Assembly: GCA_021234155.1 (NCBI GenBank)
Contig: JAJEKV010000097.1
Span: 3,224,074-3,288,073 of the forward strand
Direction of reading: 5' to 3'
Length of the DNA stretch: 64,000 nucleotides
Source of the DNA: Isoetes taiwanensis
Taxonomy: Eukaryota; Streptophyta; Lycopodiopsida; Isoetales; Isoetaceae
Shown here: piece by piece, positions 56,300 through 64,000 of the stretch
How the letters are laid out: every line of letters begins with the position of its first letter
Numbering within the stretch: position 1 is the stretch's first letter
Program-made: the position numbers and the translations under genes
The notes under the pieces: generated by a model
Seen by the model: the letters and a program-made list of their open reading frames with translations, nothing else
Databases searched by the model: none
Told to the model about the DNA's origin: nothing

Positions 56300-57109
56300 C
56301 ACACCCGTGTGTGTGGTGTGGCTCTTGTACACAGCCGGCCCAGATCTGGTGTGTGCTAGAGAGGCTACTCTAGGGAGCATCAGCTTCACAAGCTTTAGGG
56401 TCTCTACCCCTTCCCAATACAAGGGTTCACGTAAATACATCATCCAAATACATCACGGAAAGAACTGAAGAACTAGATCTTAATCATATAGAGTTAGGTT
56501 CTTTGGTTAGTGTCCGAAACTCTAAGATCTGAATAGCTTACTATGGGCAATTTAATAGTCTAAACCTACCGATTACATGACTAGAAGGCGGTTTAAGCTA
56601 TTAGAATTCACCCCAAATACCTTGATCCTTGAGTGGCTCCTCCTCGACCTGAGTTCAACCATCCTCCCCGAAATGGGACGGATTCGGGGAACCGATGGCA
56701 CAATTACGCCCGGCAGGGCTGGGGAGGCTTTTGGCTCCCGGGCAGCCAAAACGAAGTTCTAAAACCCTAAGGACTAAAAAAAAAAAAGCTAGGGTTTTCC
56801 TACCCTAAATAGACATGGGGGTTTAGGCTAGGGTTTCCAATTACCCAATTTGGCATGTGGGATAATTGGAAAGGCCCCACTTGCCTTTAATGGCTAGGTG
56901 GCAAAATATGCCAACATGGAAAGTGTGTGTGCTCATTAATGTGCACATGTGCACATTAATAATATATGAACACTCCTAGCAAAGTTGCCCCTAGGGCTAC
57001 TTACGGCTATCCGTTGGCGTGCCGCCGATTACGGAAAGTGGCGTGATACGCGTGGCTGAGGCGATGCGGATACGCCTTGGGACCGTGATAATCTTTGTCG
57101 AACGCCACA
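56300..57109 (-). mobile_element. Chromovirus 3' LTR (minus strand), far end approximate
   Basis: On the minus strand a purine-rich tract AAGGTGGGGAGAA is followed at once by TGTGGCG, the usual start of an LTR. The next 300 bp have the look of a plant LTR promoter: TATTTAGGGTAGGAAAACCCTAG (leader-like) after CATGTTGGCATATTTTGCC. Downstream, a GAAGGGGTAGAGACCCTAAA-like segment falls near 56400. The end is not fixed because no second LTR is available for comparison. Confidence 0.5.
56935..56960. repeat. Perfect 26-bp palindrome
   Basis: ATTAATGTGCAC and its mirror around ATGTGCACATTAAT read identically on both strands. It lies inside the presumed LTR, upstream of its TATA-like part on the minus strand. 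It could form a cruciform or bind a dimeric factor; no function is shown. Confidence 0.85.
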
Positions 57110-57123
57110 TTCTCCCCACCTTG
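57110..57123 (-). promoter_or_regulatory. Polypurine tract of the chromovirus
   Basis: CAAGGTGGGGAGAA on the minus strand sits immediately before the LTR start and would prime plus-strand DNA synthesis. A second, similar tract (CCAAGGTGGGGAGAC) lies at about 57154-57168, 45 bp upstream. Confidence 0.55.
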
Positions 57124-57968
57124 AAATGATGTCGTGTCGCGGCATATCGTGGAGTCTCCCCACCTTGGGATCTTACTAATCGCACTGCGCAATCAACGGA
57201 TGCATACAATATAATAGTTATACATTTACGGGATTACCCTAAGGTAATATCTTTAAAACATTATCACGTCATCATACTATGGAATACTTAACAATTCATA
57301 ACATCATTAAACAAGGTATTCACTATCTTAAATTAGACAAAATTTCAAGATTTCATATCTATAGTTATTGTCCCAGGTACTTTTCATTCCCTTGCAACAC
57401 ATTCCAACAAAACTTGTGTTGCAAGTCTTCGTGAGTTTCGACCTCCTTGCCCTCCCAGAGCTCTCCTGCCTCCCGACACTAATGTTAGTACCGCGCTTTA
57501 ATTATTTAATAAATTTTGGTTATATGGTGACCAACCCACCTATCTACATGAATGCATGGCTAATCTCCCGGCATAGGAAGAGGATGAATCTTCCATAATG
57601 GCGTGGAGGCAGTAGCCCTGCTTATGCCTATATGCGCCATGCCTACACCTCTAGTTGCCCAAATGGAGGATATCCTTCTCAAGGGGGGCATGAAGGATGG
57701 ATTCCTCCTATCAAAGCATATATGGGGCTAAAGGTGCTTTCCTATCAATGCATTCCTTAATGACCTCTTTCTCTCGAGGTCGCCTCTCCTTAGGAGAGGG
57801 CGCAGACTTTTCTAATCTACCTTCCACCACCGGATCTAAACGGTCATGCCTACATTGACATTACACCACGCCTAGAGATCACCGTAGTGGTCTCATCATC
57901 AGAATAATAACGCATGCACCCATACCAAGCATAGGTTGCATCGTAGATTAATCTATACAAGAATTAAC

Positions 57969-58157
57969 CTACACAAATCGACATGCCCGAGCCGATTTCT
58001 TCGGAGATGACCTTGCCGCCCCATTGCTCCATAAAGCGTAGGTACTTTGCTTTACTAAATCATTCTTAAGTACCCACGCCGTCTTTCCAGCAGCAAGTGT
58101 TTCCACTTGACCAAGTATTGAGGAACTCCACCTCCTTGTCTTCTTAAGCTTTATCAA
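57969..58157 (-). pseudogene. Chromodomain at the integrase C-terminus
   Basis: A minus frame of 62 codons reads KKTRRWSSSILGQVETLAAG and then WVLKNDLVKQSTYALW. With one frame change it has the layout of the chromodomain that ends chromovirus polyproteins and steers insertion to heterochromatin. The preceding frame holds LELPKTPKDS and similar residues of the integrase end. Broken as read. Confidence 0.6.
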
Positions 58158-58399
58158 GAATCATTTACGGAACTATTTCCATTTGCTCCTCCGCCATTTC
58201 CAAACAACGTTTAAGTGTCCAAGACCGATACGGATTTGGAGTATGCTTCTTCAACAAACTCCGTGGAAGACCTTATGAATCTTTAGGTGTCTTTGGCAAT
58301 TCTAACTTGTAGGATTGATTACCTACTCTCTTGATTATTCCGAAGGGTCCAGCCCACCTTGGAGCAAACTTCTTGCAATTGCCAATCACTGAGCTTAAG

Positions 58400-59300
58400 C
58401 ACCTTCACCTTTATCTTGAGCCATACATCATCCTCAACTTTGAACTCTCCTTCGATGCTTGATGCTTGATACTCTTCTTCGGCGACTTCTTGCTGCTAGC
58501 GAGATAACCTCGAACTTCTTCCACGAGCTGCGCATATGGCCAACATCTGCTGCTAAACTTCTACTTTGACACGGGGGTTGTACCAAAGGTGCAGAGTTAG
58601 GCACTGATAGCCATAATTGATCATAAATGGCTGACATTTGGGATGATTCCTGCTTGGTGCTGGCTATGCAAACTCCACCAAGTGAATAAATTCTTCCCAC
58701 ATACTTTGCTTATTCCAGACATAGTTTCTAGCATGTCTTCTAAGATCCTCGTTGGTCCGCTCCGTGCGCCATCCGCCCGAGGATGATAATGCCGCGGCTC
58801 ATGGATAGCTTTGTGCAATCGTCGCCGCAAAGAGGTCTTGCCAAAAGGCACTCATGAACCGGATCCCCCTCGGGTCTGAGATAATCTCCCTTGGCATGCC
58901 ATGAAACCTCGAAGATCTCTTTGGTGAAGAGCTTTGTATCCATCCATAGTGTATCTGTGGTCACGCAAGGCACAAAATGTGCCATCTTCGACAACTTGTC
59001 AATTCACTACCATCAAGGCATCCTTGCCTCTCACGTTTCGGGAGTCCCGTGATGAAGTCCATGCCGATTACCTCCCACTTAGCGCTTGGCACCGCCAATG
59101 GCTCTAATGCCCCTCGAATTCAAGCTCGCCGCTTTCGCCGTCACGGGCATAGCCGACATTCCTTGATGTAGCGAAGCTATTTGCTTCTTCATTCCTCGCC
59201 AATAATAGGCGCCCGCGCACTTTTAAATATGTTTTCATGAATCCCGCATGGCCGCCTATTGGGCTGTTGTAGCGTGTCATGGAGGATCAACTTCCTTTAC
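58400..59300 (-). pseudogene. Chromovirus integrase, frameshifted
   Basis: The N-terminal zinc region is seen as GHAGFMKTY (near 59240) and YIKECRLC (near 59155). The catalytic core begins VIGMDFITGLPK near 59060, the first Asp of the DDE triad. The frame 58740-58994 opens MSKMAHFVPCVTTDT and continues into LFTKEIF and a GTKLSMS-like part. The end includes KKFAPRWAGPF near 58370. Integrase joins element DNA to the chromosome. There are frame changes every 30-80 codons. Confidence 0.75.
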
Positions 59301-59499
59301 ACCCCGATGATTCGGCACGCACAACTTGTTCTTATGGTATAACAGTTGCCTTCCTTCTTATAATGCTTGAAGGTCTCCCCGCTTTTTATCCGTTTCTAGC
59401 CTCCTTAGAGAGGCTTGTCCATACTTCCCTCAAATCCACATCCATTGGCAAGGACTCTTCAATCTTCTTACCAAAGTCGCCGGAGAGCGCTGAAATTGC

Positions 59500-59743
59500 A
59501 TTGCAATGCACTCTAGTTGTCGGGGGATGCCTTGAAGCATACGCTACCACATTGAGCTTCCTTGTAGACTATATCAAAGTCATATTCTTGAGGAACTCCA
59601 TCCATCTCCGTTTGCCTCAGTTGGGGTGTGGTTGCGTGAATACATATTGAGGAGGCTCGATGGTCGGTATCCAATTGGAACTTCCTTCCCAAGAGATAGT
59701 GCCTCCATATTCTTAATGCCCCGACAACCGGCAAGCAATTCAC
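59500..59743 (-). pseudogene. Chromovirus RNase H segment
   Basis: A minus frame of 76 codons contains VVGALRIWRHYLLGRKFQLD and TDHRASS, the RNase H block with HYLLG and the catalytic TDH, then QEYDFDIVYKE before the frame is lost. RNase H removes the RNA template during reverse transcription. The part with the remaining catalytic acids upstream (59760-60050) is in other frames. Confidence 0.75.
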
Positions 59744-60049
59744 TGATCGTCGCGTTGGGTAAGCGGCGTCTCGGCGTCGTTCATCTTCCTGGAATCATAT
59801 GCTACCACCGCGCTCTTCTTGCACTAAGCCTTCGCACCTGTAGCTATCTTACTTTCGCGCATGTTGCTACAAGCATCTTTTCTCCCGTCCCGGCAAGGTC
59901 AAGGCGAGGTCGCCGTCGAGCTTCTTTCAACAATTCAAACCCTTTTGGGCTTTCTTGTGCCAATGCTCTACCCAATCTTTCACCTTCTTTCCCCCCTCGT
60001 CAGTGGCGTACTGGGGCTGCTATCGCTAGCAAAAGTTCTTCACGAACTT

Positions 60050-60667
60050 CCCCAGAGTTTCACGCTAGACCGAGAAAACTTCTGACCTCGTGCACATTCT
60101 TGGCGCCGCCCCGACCAAATCTTGGCGGGGGTCCGCCGAGATGCCTTACCGAGATCACATGACCAAGGTATTCCACCTTCTCATTCGCGGCGTGGCGCCG
60201 ACAACTTAAAGCGCATAACCGGTGCCTCTTCAACTTCTCTAGCACCCTTCTCAAGTGTTGCACGTGCTCTTCAAAGGATCTCCGCTATACACCAAAATGT
60301 CATCAAAGAAAACAATCACAAAGGTGTCAGGGAACTCCTCAAGATATCGCTCATGAGCCTCATGAACGCTAAGTGGGCATTTGATAAGCCGAAGGCATCA
60401 CCGTGGAACTCATAATGCCCATACGGCGTCCCGGCGGTCTTGTGGATATCCCTCCTCCTTTATCCGTGATTCGATGATAACCCCGACCTTAAGTCCATTT
60501 TTGGAGAAGATCTTTGCTCCTTGAAGCTGATCCATCAAGTTACGTCGATCTTGGGCGCGATACTTGTTCTTAATGGTGTGCTTATTCAATTGTCTATAGT
60601 CTATGCACATCCTCAAAGATCCATCCTTCTTCTTGACAAAAAGAATGGGCTCCAAACGGCGAGACAC
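60050..60667 (-). pseudogene. Chromovirus reverse transcriptase, frameshifted
   Basis: The frame 60410-60667 reads ILFVKKKDGSLRMCIDYRQL, then LMDQLQGAKIFSKN, then diverges. Near 60287-60313 another frame shows FFDDILVYS, the catalytic Asp pair. The frame 60060-60263 has VEYLGHVIS and KNVHEVRSFLGLA at the connection domain. The breaks within the LKxG and YHQI region fall at Gln (CAG) and neighbouring codons, the same type of site that varies in the tandem array at 18-28 kb. Confidence 0.8.
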
Positions 60668-60961
60668 TAGGGTCTAATGAAACCTAGGTCGAAGCGGCTC
60701 CCGCAGAATCGCTTCTTCGACTCAACCCAACTCCTGCGTTGTCATTCTATATGGAGCCTTGCTTGTTGGCTTTTGTTCCTGGTTAGAAAGTGCTATCTCG
60801 CGACTCCTCCCCTATAAGGAGGGAGCTGCTTGATCTCATCTGAAAGAGATCGTGGAACTCGCGTGATCAACTTAGCTATTTGCCTCCGGCAACTTGCGAG
60901 CATCTTGTCTTCTTTGCTTCCTTCCCATTCCGCTCACTACTCTCAAGCTTGAAGATGTATG

Positions 60962-61350
60962 CTACTTGCTCACTCTTGATGCACTTGAACAGTAGCTTAG
61001 AAGACATACACCGCATGATGGGAACAACTTTTTACCTCCGTATCTCAATGATCTTGCCGCTGGTGTTGGGAAGGTCACCTTCCGCTTTCCACAATCAATA
61101 ATGGCCCCCCGGCTGGTCCAAGGTACTCCATACCTATTATCAAGTCGTTTTGCCAATGCCCATTACTTCTGCCCCTATCCGGATCTTAATCCCTAAGTCG
61201 ATGTCAAAGTTGATTCTTTTACCCGCCAGCTCTTTACCGCTCCACTTGCTAAGACAACGGGCCTTGGCTTTGACTTTAATGGTTTCAACTTCAACATTTG
61301 AACCATTCTAGGAGATGCAAAGTTATGGCTACTTCCGAATCTATCGACTA
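60962..61350 (-). pseudogene. Chromovirus aspartic protease region
   Basis: Near 61340 a GSSHNF-type active-site block is readable on the minus strand with one base missing before it. It is followed by frames with LKLKPLKSKPRPVVLASG and LAGKRINFDIDLG. The block LIIGMEYLGPA then leads to IIDCGKRKVTFPTP, which in this family marks the protease end and the start of the reverse transcriptase. The protease would cut the polyprotein. At least two indels interrupt it. Confidence 0.65.
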
Positions 61351-61399
61351 TAAAATGACTTGCCTTGGCCTTTCCCCTTAATGGAAATTACTTTATAAT

Positions 61400-62780
61400 C
61401 TCTGCTTGCTCGACGATCTATTATGGCAAAGATATGACACTTTGACCACGAATGTAGTCGGGCCTCCTCGCCGTCGTCAAGGCTGCCAAAAGTGTCCCAA
61501 TCTCCCAACTCACGCTAGGTATTTTGCACTCATGACATATAGGCGGTTCATTTGTTCTATATTTGGCTGGAAACACACGAAGCAAAATTTGCTTTTCTAT
61601 GCACTCTGTCTCTTCTCCTTGGGCATGGCCTGCAGAAAGGATCCATACGGCTTTGGAGTAGTTTGACCCTTCACATTTGTCTTTAGAAGATACACTTCTT
61701 CTCCTGGCTTGCTTCCCTTGATTGCCACTATATGGGGCTCTAGGCTGGTCTGAGGTACATTTTACATTCTCGGGCTGAAACACTGCTTTGCCTTGCCTTT
61801 ATCTTAGTTATCACTGGCGCCTCACCCCGCTATTACGGGTCTGTTCCTTGCAAACTTATTGCCTTGGACTCAAAACCCGTCTTGTTCTCCGGGTTTATTG
61901 CCCTTACAAGCTTGCGGATCTCCTCATTCAGGACCTTCAATGTAGCTTTCCACTTGCGTGCTTCTCTCCTAACTTTTGGCACATCTGACCTTAGCCTCAT
62001 AAATTTCCTCTGTGTATTTAAATGTGACACATTTGCCTTCGCTGCAACACAATAGAAGCTGCTTTGCATCATATCGCGGACTTGTGCTCTCTTGCTTGGG
62101 GCGTAATGGCGGCAGAAGGCTTTATGCCAAAACTTCTTGAACACCCTGCAAGCGCATCTCTGCTTAAGCCATGAGCCTTAACAGCCCTTCCACCAAATCG
62201 CGTGCTGCTACGCCGGGTTATTTATTTGCCTGCCTTTATCCTTATCCTTCATACCATAGGCATTGCGTATTAAGCTCATCTCGTCCAAGCCAAGCCTGCG
62301 CCTCCATGCGACGCTTTGTTCGCTGAGGTACTTTCGAGCTTCTGGCCCAAACATTTCCCAATCTGTAGTCTACTTTCTTGCGTAGTCGAGGTTTCTTGTG
62401 TCCTTTTGTCGTCCCTCTGTGGTTCCTTCCCGCCTTTAGCTTTCGGACTTGGTTGCACTCTTCTTCTTCCTCGGATCGAGTCGAATTGAAGCTTGAGCTT
62501 CCAGGAGTCCGGAAAGCCGGGGACCTTCCTCTCTTGCTCCCTCTTCTTGTCTCTACACGTTCTCCCGAGCTGATGCTTGCGGCAGCTTGAGCTGTTACCC
62601 ACCTAACCGCTCCCCTCGCTTGCGGCTAGCAAAGCCCTTATCTCCTTTCGAGGTCCGTCCTCATTTGCGATATTTCTTCTTACAGGGTCATTTGTCCAAA
62701 TTCTTCAAGCGGTTCCTTGCCTGGACGTGGGCCCTGGCGGGCTCGCCTCTGTAAGTTCCCCGCGATTTTGTCGTTCTCCC
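61400..62780 (-). pseudogene. Chromovirus gag, frameshifted
   Basis: Minus frames at 62276-62602, 61833-62144 and 61421-61783 carry a charged N-terminal part (EEISQMRTDL near 62680), KFWHKAFCRHYAPSKRAQVR near 62110, then YTEKF (in a second frame) and the linker IGTLLAAL near 61500. This is the layout of chromovirus gag before the protease, which forms the particle. A zinc knuckle expected near 61580 is not cleanly readable. Confidence in the gag call rests on position and the KFW-x-RAFC-like block. Confidence 0.6.
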
Positions 62781-64000
62781 CGCGTTCGGGCCTCTAACCG
62801 CATACACAAGTGGTTTATATCTACATGGTTAGTTTTCCTTGCTTTCTTGCATTATTTATGTTTGTTGGCATGGTTGAGGGGACACAAAATATATCAACAA
62901 AACATTTATAGTGCAAAAGAATGTTATATTTATATTTTATATTACACTAATACAAGAAATTGCAACTACTGCTAATCATTTCTGTTGATGATGCAGTAAG
63001 ATGGATTATCCTCCAGGAACTTTTCACTTGGGCCGTTTCCTAATTATGGCCCAAGTTCCCTAAGCGACATTGGTCGAGATCCACCTCTCGTAATGCTCTT
63101 TGCTAAATCTTCTACTCTGCGATTGGGAGGTGTAGGCTGTACCATCCTTGGCTTGCCTTGCACACTTTGTAAGGTATAGGCGGTCGAAGGCGTCGAAAGT
63201 GCTACCGCTCTCTTCACCGTGATTGCATACTGGTGTTAAGGTAACCGCGTATGCCGCTCTAATCCTCGAGTGTAATCGCCAACGCTACTCCTTCCTGCAT
63301 ACCTCACGGGGTGAACTTTGCGGATATACCGCTATTCTTCCATCCATCGCCAGCGGCGTGGTAATGGCGTAGTGACACATGCGTTGAGGCGGGTCCTACG
63401 CCACTCGATATCCAGCTCGTGTCTGCTTCGAAATCATCAACCTCCACCGGTGACTCCCTCCAGTCTCCGGGACTGTTGCTAAAGAAGCCCTCACGAGGGT
63501 CGAATTCGGTCCCTATCCCGGGAGGTGCCGGGCCGAGCTGCCGCTTAGGATGTTTGAGTTCGCATGGCGGATCCCCCATCACATTCTGAAGAGCAGGAAC
63601 TCTTCCGTCGGTAGCATTTTGCGCCCTTATGCGCCTCCAAAAATCTGCGATAATGTGTAGGCTTGGATAGCCGAGGAGGTAAACTCTCCCGTAGTAAGTA
63701 TGGCTTCCCTTACTTGGAGGGAAGTCGGACTCTCCTCGGACGATGAAGTTAGTCCAAACCATTCCGAGGAGTTGGTGCGGCAACTCTTCAGGTCGAATAC
63801 TCCTTTTCCCTGCACTCCGGGAGGTTTTGAATGTAAACAGGGCCCGGCTCCTCACCTTCGGCGATAATGGGAGCTAGGCTTGTGATGCCTAACCCGAGGG
63901 GTGGCGCGACTCGAAAATTCTGCCCGGCTTCTTTTCGTCTTGCCACTCTGCTTTCGCTTGTAAGCGCTCCTCCGGGGGTCGGGCTCGACATCGTCTTCCC
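62781..64000. other. Unresolved; AT-rich then GC-rich with long minus frame
   Basis: 62781-62990 is AT-rich and ends on the plus strand in an acceptor-like TTTCTGTTGATGATGCAG|. From 63000 on the sequence is GC-richer. A minus frame of 183 codons (63304-63855) has no motif I can name and may be chance or part of the element's 5' region. It does not resemble the 3' LTR, so the 5' LTR is absent or outside the window. Confidence 0.4.

Larger units (their letters stand above)
57960..62780 (-). mobile_element. Ty3/gypsy chromovirus internal region
   Basis: All domains of a plant chromovirus lie in order on the minus strand: gag (about 62780-61400), protease (61350-61060), reverse transcriptase (60670-60050), RNase H (59743-59500), integrase (59300-58400) and chromodomain (58160-57960). 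The chromodomain identifies the chromovirus branch. Every domain is broken by small indels, but the residues between breaks match the family well. The 3' LTR follows at about 57109. No 5' LTR or primer-binding site was found before the window end. Confidence 0.85.

Overview
This window reads as nuclear DNA of a land plant with a large, repeat-rich genome. The evidence is plant-type LINEs whose ORF1 carries a DUF4283-like region and a zinc knuckle, a Ty3/gypsy chromovirus with a chromodomain, tRNA-derived SINE-like repeats, a nuclear-type tRNA-Phe(GAA) relic, GT-AG exons with long AT-rich introns, and many poly(A) tails. A gymnosperm or another large-genome plant would fit, but the sequence alone does not settle the lineage. 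There are no operons and no prokaryotic gene organisation. Most open frames shorter than 100 codons are chance or relics.

Layout. 0-3.4 kb: a LINE 3' end joined to a SINE-like tail, then nothing recognisable. 3.4-12 kb: low-information AT-rich DNA with short duplications and one or two exon-like frames on the minus strand. 12-16.4 kb: LINE and SINE-like debris. 18.2-28.7 kb: a tandem array of a 3.2-kb unit, three close copies and one diverged partial copy. Copy 1 has three phase-compatible, splice-flanked minus-strand exons of an unrecognised gene. 29.5-34.8 kb: SINE-like copies joined end to end, a CA-rich microsatellite, an exon-like frame, and a minus-strand LINE of a second type, with a microsatellite tail, inserted beside another SINE-like copy. 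36.5-37.9 kb: a LINE with an inverted 5' part and a tRNA-Phe pseudogene. 38.6-40.0 kb: a GATTC-type minisatellite, a 54-bp repeat and an orphan first exon resembling the SLC35F/DUF914 transporters. 41.2-49.0 kb: a nearly full-length L1-type LINE with an intact reverse-transcriptase frame. 52.8-55.5 kb: an inverted and tandem array of an ~805-bp unit. 56.3-62.8 kb: a chromovirus on the minus strand with its 3' LTR but no visible 5' LTR. 62.8-64.0 kb: GC-rich and unresolved.

The transposons form nested layers, and the host genes look fragmentary. I found no convincing undescribed biological system. The most consequential observation is that near-identical tandem copies differ mainly at CTG/CAG (CHG-context) sites. 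That pattern suggests methylation-linked read errors, so several frameshifts in this window may be technical.
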